This document shows positions 15,059-21,410 of a DNA stretch of 21,410 nt, in pieces (positions within the stretch are counted from its first letter, which is position 1; every line of letters starts with the position of its first letter). The stretch spans positions 1 through 21,410 of the forward strand of contig CAZYWA010000070.1 of NCBI GenBank assembly GCA_964650975.1. Direction: 5' to 3'. This DNA comes from CAZYWA01 sp964650975 [NCBI: uncultured bacterium] (GTDB taxonomy: Bacteria; JADJOY01). Made by a program: the position numbers and the translations under genes. The notes under the pieces were generated by a model that was given only the letters and a program-made list of their open reading frames with translations, was not told the DNA's origin and ran no database searches.

Positions 15059-16177
15059 ATGGCCTTCTTCAACTACGCCAAGAAAGAGCTCAGCGCGAAG
15101 ATCGTTTATTACGGTCCGGGCCTCTCCGGGAAGACCACCAACCTGGAGGTCATCCACCGGCGGATGCGGCCCGATCAGCGCGGCAAGCTGATCTCGCTCG
15201 ACACCCAGACCGACCGCACCCTGTTCTTCGATTTCCTGCCTCTCGAGCTCGGTGAGATCCGCGGGTTCAAGACCCGGTTCCACATCTACACCGTGCCCGG
15301 GCAGGTGTTCTACAACGCCACCCGCAAGGTGGTGCTCAAGGGTGTCGACGGAGTGGTATTCGTCGCCGACAGCCAGCGCGACATGATGGAGTCGAACATC
15401 CAGTCGCTCAAGAACCTCGACGCCAACCTCGAGGAGCAGGGCCGCAAGATGGCCGAGCTGCCGGTCGTGCTTCAGTACAACAAGCGCGATTTGCCGAATC
15501 TGCTGAGCCTGAAGGAGCTCGAGGCGACGCTCAACCCATCGGGCTGGTCCTATTACGAGGCCGCCGCGATCTCGGAACGCGGCGTGCTCGAGACGCTGAC
15601 CGCCGTGTGCAAGCTGGTGCTCAAGGATCTTCGCGATACCCACGAAGGTCCCAAGAAACCGGCCAAGCCAGCGGGACCGAAGCCGCAGCCCAAGCCGCGC
15701 CTCGAGACTCCCGCCGCCGAGCCCCTGGCGCCGGTGGCGCGTCCCTCACCCGCGACCCTGGACGATTCGCTCGACGATCCCGTGCCCTTGGCGGCGGCGC
15801 ACGAGCCCCTCATGACCGAGCCCGAGCCGCATCCCGCACCGGTGGCGGCGCGAGCGATGGAAGCGGACGACGTCGAGGTGCTCGACGAATCGGACTTCGA
15901 AGCGAGCGAAGACGTCGTGTACGTCGACGACGAGACCCCGCCCGAGCCACCGGCGCCACCGGCCGCGAGCCGCTGGGCCGAGAAGCCGGCGCCGGCCGCC
16001 GCGAGCGCCGCGAGGGTCCACGCCGATGGCCATCCCGAGCTCGTGTCCTGGGGAGGTCCCGAGCGCATCTCCAAGACCGCGGTACGGATCCCGCTGGTGG
16101 TGCGCGCGGGAGATGCCGGCGAACCGATTTCGTTCGCGGTCACCATCGACGTCTCCCGGCTCGAGCCAGGAGCCTGA
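15059..16177 (+). CDS. mglA: MglA-family small GTPase with long C-terminal extension
   Basis: Ras-like GTPase of the MglA family, which sets cell polarity and directs motility machinery in Myxococcus xanthus. Residues 1-195 match MglA closely: P-loop GPGLSGKT at 19-26, FFDFLPLELGEIRGFKTRFH, TVPGQ with Thr78 in place of the usual aspartate (a family trait), the VLKGVDGVVFVADSQ block, and NKRD at 141-144. Normal MglA ends near there. This one continues for about 175 residues: a Pro/Ala-rich linker, an acidic stretch (VEVLDESDFE, VVYVDDE), then a compact tail, about 325-372, with alternating hydrophobics (TAVRIPLVV, SFAVTIDVSRL) that may fold as beta strands. GAGGGA, six bases before the ATG, is the ribosome binding site. 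No MglB/roadblock GAP is in the window. The conserved core is certain; a motility role is inferred. Confidence 0.94.
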   Translation: MAFFNYAKKELSAKIVYYGPGLSGKTTNLEVIHRRMRPDQRGKLISLDTQTDRTLFFDFLPLELGEIRGFKTRFHIYTVPGQVFYNATRKVVLKGVDGVVFVADSQRDMMESNIQSLKNLDANLEEQGRKMAELPVVLQYNKRDLPNLLSLKELEATLNPSGWSYYEAAAISERGVLETLTAVCKLVLKDLRDTHEGPKKPAKPAGPKPQPKPRLETPAAEPLAPVARPSPATLDDSLDDPVPLAAAHEPLMTEPEPHPAPVAARAMEADDVEVLDESDFEASEDVVYVDDETPPEPPAPPAASRWAEKPAPAAASAARVHADGHPELVSWGGPERISKTAVRIPLVVRAGDAGEPISFAVTIDVSRLEPGA

Positions 16178-16203
16178 GACCGTCACCTCGTCCAACTGAG
16201 CCG

Positions 16204-16827
16204 ATGCCCGGTACCGACGATCCCGAAGGCGCGGGGGATCGGGTCGACGTCGAGAGGATCCTTCGCGGGATTCGCGAGGAGATCCGGCGCCGTCATCCCG
16301 AGGCCGAGCGGCCCTCGTGGGAGCCGCCCGGCGCGGGGCTGAGCGATACCTCCGACCCGGGAGAGCTCGGCTCCTTGCCGCAGCCGGCGATCTTCTCGCC
16401 GCACCTGCGGTACCTGAACGAGCGCTGGCAGCTCGACCCGCTGTTCCCGATCCACTCGCACCGGCCCGGTGTCGGCGCGCTGATCGTCGCGTGGAAGAAG
16501 CTGCTCCGGAAGCTCGTGATGGGGCTCTTCCTGCCGGTCTTCCAGGCCATCACGCTCTTCTTCTCGAATCTCACCAACTTCCTCAACACGTTCGCGAAGA
16601 ACGTGGACGACGCGACCCAGCGGCTGGCGGCCAACGATCGCGCCCTCGCGGACCGCATCCGGCTGGTGGCCGAGGAGCGGCGCGCCCTGGTGGTGCGCGC
16701 CGAGCGTGCCGAGAAGTCGCTGGTCGACCGCATGGACTTGCTGTTCGAACGCCTCGACCGGGAGCGCCTGGCCCTCGAACGGCGCGTCGAGGATCTCGAG
16801 ACCCAATCCGGCCGATCGGGGTCCTGA
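16204..16827 (+). CDS. glycan-locus coiled-coil protein with P-I-x-S-H-R module, copy 1
   Basis: A 207-residue protein. After a charged N-terminus (VERILRGIREEIRRRHPE) and a Pro-rich spacer comes LNERWQLDPLFPIHSHRPGVG with P82-I83-H84-S85-H86-R87. Then K-K-L-L-R-K-L and a hydrophobic amphipathic stretch (LVMGLFLPVFQAITLFFSN) follow. The last 70 residues are coiled coil (ERRALVVRAERAEKSLVDRM, RLALERRVEDLE). The same SHR-to-KxLxRxL module occurs in the 146-residue protein at 19337-19777. I associate such modules with polysaccharide loci, where they precede or are fused to methyl- and glycosyltransferases; this is from memory. It may tether enzymes to the membrane face or to each other. No clear ribosome binding site precedes the ATG. 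The stop is 56 bases before the double glycosyltransferase. Confidence 0.8.
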   Translation: MPGTDDPEGAGDRVDVERILRGIREEIRRRHPEAERPSWEPPGAGLSDTSDPGELGSLPQPAIFSPHLRYLNERWQLDPLFPIHSHRPGVGALIVAWKKLLRKLVMGLFLPVFQAITLFFSNLTNFLNTFAKNVDDATQRLAANDRALADRIRLVAEERRALVVRAERAEKSLVDRMDLLFERLDRERLALERRVEDLETQSGRSGS

Positions 16828-16883
16828 CCGCGGCCGGGTGCAGCCCGGAGGCGAGCGGCGGGCGTCGGTCCCTCCTCCCTTCC

Positions 16884-19340
16884 ATGCGCGTGCTCTTCGA
16901 CGTCCAGGCGCTGCAGACGGCCTCGTCGCGCTCGCGCGGTATCGGCTTTTACACCCGGAATCACCTCCGGGGCCTCGCCGCGAGGCGCGAGGTGGAGCTC
17001 GTGGCGCTCGCGAACGGCTGGCTGCCGAGCTCCGACACGCTCGACGAGCTGGTCGGCTCGCTCGGCCCCGGCCACGGCGCGCGGTTGCAGGAGGGTGACC
17101 GGCTACGCGACGTCGAGGAGCGCGGCGAGCACCATCGGCGAGCCATCGAGGCCGGCGTCGCGGCCCAGGGGCTCGCGGTGGGCGCCACCATCTACCACTC
17201 GACGTCGCCGTTCGAGTGGGAGGTGTGGGTGCCGCTCGCGGTGCCGCATCTGCGGGTCGTCGCCACGGTCTACGATCTGATTCCCCAGCTCTTTCCGGGT
17301 GAATACCTAAGCGGTGCCTCGCCGAGATTCCGTCACGAGTACCAGCGGATCCTGGATGGCCTGGCCGGCGCCGAGCGCTTGCTGGCGATCAGCGAGTGCA
17401 CCAAGCGCGACCTGGTGCGCACCCTCGGAATCCCGCCCGACAAGGTGCACGTGGTATGGGCCGCGGCCGACGACCGGTTCCAGCCGATCCCCGACCCCGA
17501 TCCCGACGGCTCGCTCAGACGCCGCTGGGGCACCGGCGACCGGTTCGTGCTCTACACCGGAGGCTACGACTTCCGGAAGAACTTCGAGCGCCTCTTCGAG
17601 GCGTTCGCGGCGGCCGCGGCACGCCGCACCCACAAGCTGGTCGTGGTGTGCCGCTTGAGCGACGACGAGCGCCGCCGCGTGCGGGCCATGGCCGAGCAGG
17701 CTGGCCTCGCCGAGGAACTGGTGCTCACGGGTTTCGTACCCGACGACGATCAGGTACGGCTCTACAACCTGGCCGAGATCCTGGTCTTCCCGTCGCGCTA
17801 CGAGGGCTTCGGGCTGCCGGTCCTCGAGGGCATGCGCTGCGGAGTGCCGGTGATCTGCTCCTCGGTCTCGTCGATGCCGGAGATCGCGGGCGACGCGGCG
17901 GAGCTGGTCGATCCGCTCGATCCCCGTGCGATTCGCGACGCGATCGACGGTGTGCTCGGGAATCCGGCGCGAGCCGCGGAGCTGCGGTCGCGCGGGCTCG
18001 CGCGCTCGGCGCTCTTCACCTGGGACGCCGTGGCGAAGGCGACCGCCGAGGTGTATCGAGATCTGGCCGAGCCGCCGCCGCGCCCGTGGATCGCGGCGAG
18101 CGGAGCGAAGCGGGGATCGCCGCGCGTGGCGCTCTTCGGCCCGCTGCCGCCCGCTCCCAGCGGCATCGCCGACTTCGCCGGCGTGCTCGTTCCCTCCCTC
18201 GCCGGGCGATGTGACGTGACCGCGTTCGTCGACGCGCCGGACCAGGATCCGCCGCCCGGCTCGACCGCTGCCGCCGCGGTCCACGACGGCCGGCTCTTCG
18301 ATGCGGTCGACGGCGATCGCCCGTTCGATCACGTGGTGCACCAGATCGGCAACAGCCTCCACCACGAGCAGTCGTATCGCCTGGTGCTCGAGCGAGGCGG
18401 GGTGGTGTTGCTCCACGATCTGGTGCTGCACCACCTGGTGATGGCGACCACGCTGGACCGTGGAGACGCCCGTGCCTACCGCGAGGAGCTGGTGCACGCC
18501 CACCCGGAGCAGGGAGATCGGCTGGCCGACCTGGTGCTCGGCGGCTGGGGGACGGATTCCATATACTACGGGTTTCCGTGTATCGCCAGGCTGCTCGAGT
18601 CGGCGGACGCGCTGGCGGTCTTCAGTGCCCACGCGGCGCGGCGCGCCGCGGCACTGGGGTTCGAAGGGCCGATCCAGGTACTGCCGCTCGCGGTCCGTGG
18701 CGGGCCGGATCCAGTCGAGCCGCGAGCCGCGCGACGCATGCTGGGAGTCGACGAGAACGCCTTCTGGATCGGATCCTTCGGCGTGCAGACACCGATGAAA
18801 CGGCCCGCGACCGTGCTCGCCGCGTTCGAGACGCTGTGCGCGGAGCATCCGTCGGCCCGGCTGGTGTTCGTGGGGGAAGCGCCTGCTTGGGTCGAACTCG
18901 AGGCGCGAGTGCGTGCCTCGCGCTTCGCCTCGCGGATCACCGTGACCGGGCGGGTCGACGAGGCGCAGTACCGCGCCTGGACCGAAGCCTGCGACGCCGT
19001 CGTCGCGCTCCGCTATCCTCACCGCAGCGAGACTTCCGCGGCGGTGCTGCACGCGATGGAGCGGGGGCGGCCGGTGGTGGTGAGCGATCTCGGGGCGATG
19101 AGCGAGCTGCCCCAAGGAACGTGCATTCCCGTGGACCTGGGCGAGCGAGAGCTGCCGGCGGTGGTCGCGGCGTTGCGCCTGCTGGCGAAGCGTCCGGACG
19201 TCGGCGGCGAGATCGGGCGGCGCGCGCGCGAGCACCTGCGGACCGTCCATGCCCCCGATCGGACCGCCGAGCAGCTGCTCGCGCTCCTGGCGGAGATCGG
19301 ACCCAGCCGCGGGCGGAAGCGGCGAGGCCTCGCTTCGTGA
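16884..19340 (+). CDS. double GT4-type glycosyltransferase
   Basis: An 818-residue cytoplasmic protein made of two consecutive GT-B glycosyltransferases. Domain 1 (about 1-395) has the SRGIGFYTRNHL acceptor-side opening, ATVYDLIPQLFP, LAISECTKRDLVR, the start of the C-terminal lobe at VLYTGGYDFRKNFERL, and the retaining EX7E pair E307/E315 in EGFGLPVLEGM. Domain 2 (from R414, RVALFGPLPPAPSGIADF) has LLHDLVLHHLVM, FGVQTPMKRPATVL, VFVGEAP and SETSAAVLHAMERGRPVVV. There the second glutamate of EX7E is His723 while E716 T S is kept, a variant I also associate with other GT4 enzymes. Such fusions add two sugars in sequence to a lipid-linked O-antigen or exopolysaccharide. The ATG has no ribosome binding site but gives the standard MRVLFDVQAL start. 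It overlaps the next gene (GTGA). Confidence 0.94.
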   Translation: MRVLFDVQALQTASSRSRGIGFYTRNHLRGLAARREVELVALANGWLPSSDTLDELVGSLGPGHGARLQEGDRLRDVEERGEHHRRAIEAGVAAQGLAVGATIYHSTSPFEWEVWVPLAVPHLRVVATVYDLIPQLFPGEYLSGASPRFRHEYQRILDGLAGAERLLAISECTKRDLVRTLGIPPDKVHVVWAAADDRFQPIPDPDPDGSLRRRWGTGDRFVLYTGGYDFRKNFERLFEAFAAAAARRTHKLVVVCRLSDDERRRVRAMAEQAGLAEELVLTGFVPDDDQVRLYNLAEILVFPSRYEGFGLPVLEGMRCGVPVICSSVSSMPEIAGDAAELVDPLDPRAIRDAIDGVLGNPARAAELRSRGLARSALFTWDAVAKATAEVYRDLAEPPPRPWIAASGAKRGSPRVALFGPLPPAPSGIADFAGVLVPSLAGRCDVTAFVDAPDQDPPPGSTAAAAVHDGRLFDAVDGDRPFDHVVHQIGNSLHHEQSYRLVLERGGVVLLHDLVLHHLVMATTLDRGDARAYREELVHAHPEQGDRLADLVLGGWGTDSIYYGFPCIARLLESADALAVFSAHAARRAAALGFEGPIQVLPLAVRGGPDPVEPRAARRMLGVDENAFWIGSFGVQTPMKRPATVLAAFETLCAEHPSARLVFVGEAPAWVELEARVRASRFASRITVTGRVDEAQYRAWTEACDAVVALRYPHRSETSAAVLHAMERGRPVVVSDLGAMSELPQGTCIPVDLGERELPAVVAALRLLAKRPDVGGEIGRRAREHLRTVHAPDRTAEQLLALLAEIGPSRGRKRRGLAS

Positions 19341-19777
19341 GCGCGGCGCTCGATCCGCTGCCGGTCGAGATCGGCGCCGACGGAATCACCGCTGGCGAAG
19401 CGAGAAATCGGCTCGCCGCGGTCCTCGGCGGCGCGCCCTTCGATGCGGCGTGGCGCGCTCGCATCGAATCGGTCGAGCTGCGCGTTCCGATGGAGCAGGG
19501 CCCTGGCGACGACGCGCTGTTCGAGGCCTACCGCCGTCTGCTCCGGCTCTGGAACGTGGCCGAGCCGCCGCCCATCGCGTCGCACCGCCGATTCGTCGGG
19601 CCGCTGCTGGTGATGCTCAAGCGCCTGACGCGCCGGCTGCTCGCGTTCGAGATCGACCCGTTCTTCGCCCGTCAGGCCTCGTTCAACCGCGCGGTGCTGG
19701 ACCTGGTCCGGGTGTTGCTCGCCGAGATCGGCCGCCTGCGCCGCAAGGTGAGCGAGCTCGAGCGCGAGCGCCGCTGA
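19337..19777 (+). CDS. glycan-locus protein with P-I-x-S-H-R module, copy 2
   Basis: A 146-residue protein. The N-terminal half carries LPVEIGADGITAGEARNRL and ALFEAYRRLLRLWNV. Then comes the module PPIASHRRFVGPLLVMLKRL with P79-I80-A81-S82-H83-R84, then TRRLLAFEIDPFFARQASFNRAV and a short C-terminal coiled coil (GRLRRKVSELERE). Aligned with the protein at 16204-16827, the pattern is P-I-x-S-H-R-x-x-V-G-x-L-(I/L)-V-x-x-K-(K/R)-L-x-R-(K/R)-L. The two are therefore diverged paralogues or members of one module family that bracket the double glycosyltransferase. GTG at 19337 overlaps the previous stop. No enzyme motif is seen, so a structural, tethering or chain-length role is a guess. Confidence 0.82.
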   Translation: MSAALDPLPVEIGADGITAGEARNRLAAVLGGAPFDAAWRARIESVELRVPMEQGPGDDALFEAYRRLLRLWNVAEPPPIASHRRFVGPLLVMLKRLTRRLLAFEIDPFFARQASFNRAVLDLVRVLLAEIGRLRRKVSELERERR

Positions 19778-19791
19778 TTCGCCGGGACCGA

Positions 19792-20979
19792 ATGAAGCTC
19801 GCGTTCGTGATTCCGCGCTTCGCCGAGGGGCTGGTGGGGGGCGCCGAGACCCTGGCGCTCGAGATCCTCCGGCACCTGCCGAAGGAGCGCCATCAGGCCG
19901 AGGTGTGGACCACCTGCGCCCGCGACCACCACTCGTGGGCGGATCACTTCCCGGAAGGTCTCTCCACCGTCGGCGGCCTGCCGGTGCGCCGCTTCAAGAC
20001 CAACCGCCGGAACCTCGAGCTCTTCGTGCACCTGCAGCATCGCATCCACCACCAGCTCGCGCTGTCGCTCGACGAGGAGCTGGCGTGGCTCGAGAACAGC
20101 GTGAACTCCGACGGTCTGCTGGGCCACATCGCCGCGCACGCCGCCGACGTGGACGCGCTGGTGTTCCTCCCGTACCTGTTCGGGGTCACGCTCACCGGCT
20201 CGACCCTCGCCCCCGAGAAGAGCGTGCTGATCCCCTGTCTTCACGACGAGCCGTACGCGTACTTGCGCATCGTCCGGAACCTGTTCGAGGGCGTGGGCGA
20301 GCTGGTGTTCAACAGCGCGCCGGAGCGCGAGCTGGCGCGGCGCCTCTACGGCCTCGGCGATGGCGCGGGCAGCGTGGTCGGCATGGGTTTCGACGACACG
20401 GGACCACGAGGCGAGGGCGACCGGTTCCGCGCGCAGCACGGACTGCGCGGACCGTACCTGCTCTATTTCGGCCGCAAGGAAGACGGCAAGAACACCAACT
20501 GGCTCGCCAAGCTCTTCGCCGATCCCGCGTGCCGCCGCCGCGCGGACGTGAAGCTGGTGTTCGCGGGCAGCGGCGAGGTGGAGGTGCCGTCCGCGGCCGC
20601 CGGCTCGGTCGTCGATCTGGACTTCCTGCCCGAGCAGACCAAGCGCGACGCGATCGCCGGCGCGCTCGCGGTGGTGCAGCCCTCGGTCAACGAGAGCTTC
20701 TCGATCGTGCTGATGGAGGCGTGGCGCGAGGGACGCCCCGTGCTCGTCCACGGACGCTGTGCGGTGACCCGGCAGCACGCCCTCGACTCGGGCGGGGGCC
20801 TCTGGTTCGAGACCGCGGCCGAGCTCGGCGGATGCATCGACTACCTGATCGAGAATCCCGAGACCGCGGCGCGCATGGGGCGCGGCGGACGCGAGTACGT
20901 CGCGCGCGAGTATTCGTGGGCGCCGGTCCTGGCGCGCTTCGACGCGGCGCTGGCGCGCTTACCCGGAGCCTCTTCGTGA
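19792..20979 (+). CDS. GT4 family glycosyltransferase
   Basis: A 395-residue retaining glycosyltransferase of GT-B fold. The N-terminal lobe opens MKLAFVIPRFAEGLVGGAET, whose GGAE glycine loop is characteristic of GT4 enzymes that start from nucleotide-diphospho-sugars. The linker has VFNSAPERELARRLYG. The C-terminal lobe starts at YLLYFGRKEDGKNTNWL and contains LVFAGSGE, DLDFLPEQTK and the EX7E pair E301/E309 in NESFSIVLMEAWREGRPVLVHG. The residues EGRPVLV line the donor site in known structures. The ATG is 14 bases after the preceding stop, and its own stop overlaps the next GTG (GTGA), so it is part of the same transcript. The sugar and acceptor cannot be predicted from sequence. Confidence 0.94.
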   Translation: MKLAFVIPRFAEGLVGGAETLALEILRHLPKERHQAEVWTTCARDHHSWADHFPEGLSTVGGLPVRRFKTNRRNLELFVHLQHRIHHQLALSLDEELAWLENSVNSDGLLGHIAAHAADVDALVFLPYLFGVTLTGSTLAPEKSVLIPCLHDEPYAYLRIVRNLFEGVGELVFNSAPERELARRLYGLGDGAGSVVGMGFDDTGPRGEGDRFRAQHGLRGPYLLYFGRKEDGKNTNWLAKLFADPACRRRADVKLVFAGSGEVEVPSAAAGSVVDLDFLPEQTKRDAIAGALAVVQPSVNESFSIVLMEAWREGRPVLVHGRCAVTRQHALDSGGGLWFETAAELGGCIDYLIENPETAARMGRGGREYVAREYSWAPVLARFDAALARLPGASS

Positions 20980-21410
20980 GCGACGGCTCACTCCCGCGCG
21001 TGGCACAGATGGTGCTCAACGTCTCGGTGGCGGACGCCATCACGCATCACGTGCTGATGATCGACGACGAGCTCCGCCTGGCGGGCTGCTCGGCCGGGAT
21101 CTTCTGCGAGAACGCGCACCCGGACCTCGCGAGCCGCGCCGCGCCCTACGCCGACTTCCGGGACGACGCCGCCGACGTGGTGCTCTTCCACTTCTCGATC
21201 GGCTCGCGGATCGCGGCGCGCTTCGCGGCGACGCCAGCGCGAAAGGCGATCGTCTACCACAACCTCACGCCGCCCGAGTTCTTCGACGGCATCAACGGCC
21301 GTGTCGCGGCCGCGTTGCGCGCCGGGCGCGGCGAGCTCCGCGAGCTGGTGGGGAAAGTCGATCTGGCGCTCGGCGTGTCGGAATACAACCGGCGGGAGCT
21401 CGAGGCGCTC
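20976..21410 (+). CDS. 5' part of a GT4-like glycosyltransferase, runs off window
   Basis: The GTG at 20976 overlaps the stop of the preceding glycosyltransferase, and the frame stays open for 145 codons to the right edge, so the 3' end is missing. The visible part reads as the N-terminal lobe of a GT-B enzyme: VAQMVLNVSVADAITHHVLMID at the start, DVVLFHFSIGSR, IVYHNLTPPEFFDG, and LALGVSEYNRREL near the edge. The YHN-(I/L)-TP-x-x-F block followed by a (V/L)GVSE-x-NRREL segment is familiar from glycosyltransferases of O-antigen and capsule clusters. The catalytic C-terminal lobe with its EX7E motif should lie just outside the window. Confidence 0.85.
   Translation, partial: MSDGSLPRVAQMVLNVSVADAITHHVLMIDDELRLAGCSAGIFCENAHPDLASRAAPYADFRDDAADVVLFHFSIGSRIAARFAATPARKAIVYHNLTPPEFFDGINGRVAAALRAGRGELRELVGKVDLALGVSEYNRRELEAL

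Noticed and set aside
15600-15720. Frameshift joining MglA to an unrelated frame
   Set aside because: GC-rich third positions and codon use look continuous through the end of the core into the linker, and the tail has ordered hydrophobic spacing, so the extension appears real; read-level confirmation would settle it.
17307-19250. 647-codon open frame on the - strand
   Set aside because: Opposite the double glycosyltransferase, whose motifs are unmistakable. The antisense product has no recognisable fold and shows the composition of a shadow frame.
1-21410. Genomic island, prophage, insertion sequence, CRISPR or toxin-antitoxin system
   Set aside because: Base composition is even, genes run in one direction with tight junctions, and no transposase, integrase, direct-repeat array or attachment site is seen.

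Overview
The window is a contiguous, gene-dense, GC-rich (roughly 70% by eye) bacterial chromosome segment. Every supported gene lies on the + strand. I see no mobile element, tRNA, rRNA, CRISPR array or broken gene. The mix of an MglA-type small GTPase, a tandem pair of FadL-like outer-membrane barrels, a pseudo-receiver protein with a long C-terminal helix, and polysaccharide glycosyltransferases points to a Gram-negative of deltaproteobacterial type (Myxococcota, Desulfobacterota, Binatota or a neighbouring phylum). The phylum cannot be fixed from the sequence alone.

Region 1 (about 159-4846) is a chain of five envelope genes whose start and stop codons overlap or nearly touch: two small multi-pass membrane proteins, two paralogous FadL/OmpP1-type barrels, and a lipoprotein with a predicted beta-propeller. 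They are probably translated and used together at the cell surface. The substrate is unknown.

Region 2 (4929-6146) is a single gene with its own good promoter candidate. It encodes a receiver domain that has lost its phosphoacceptor aspartate, then three copies of a T-M/V-M/V-M/V-S-R motif in a disordered linker, then a C-terminal helix.

Region 3 (6292-11589) is a housekeeping operon, valS-nadC-birA-coaX (valyl-tRNA charging, NAD, biotin-protein ligation and CoA synthesis), with overlapping junctions.

Region 4 (11712-16177) holds an EF-G-like GTPase of the non-canonical type, a helical-repeat protein coupled to it by a 4-base overlap, and an MglA GTPase with an unusual C-terminal extension of about 175 residues.

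Region 5 (16204 to the right edge) is the start of a surface-glycan locus: a coiled-coil protein with a P-I-x-S-H-R module, an 818-residue double glycosyltransferase, a second P-I-x-S-H-R protein, a GT4 glycosyltransferase, and the 5' part of another glycosyltransferase that runs off the window. The most interesting points for follow-up are the pseudo-receiver with its triple motif, the extended MglA beside the repeat protein, the paired P-I-x-S-H-R proteins, and the coupled envelope operon.
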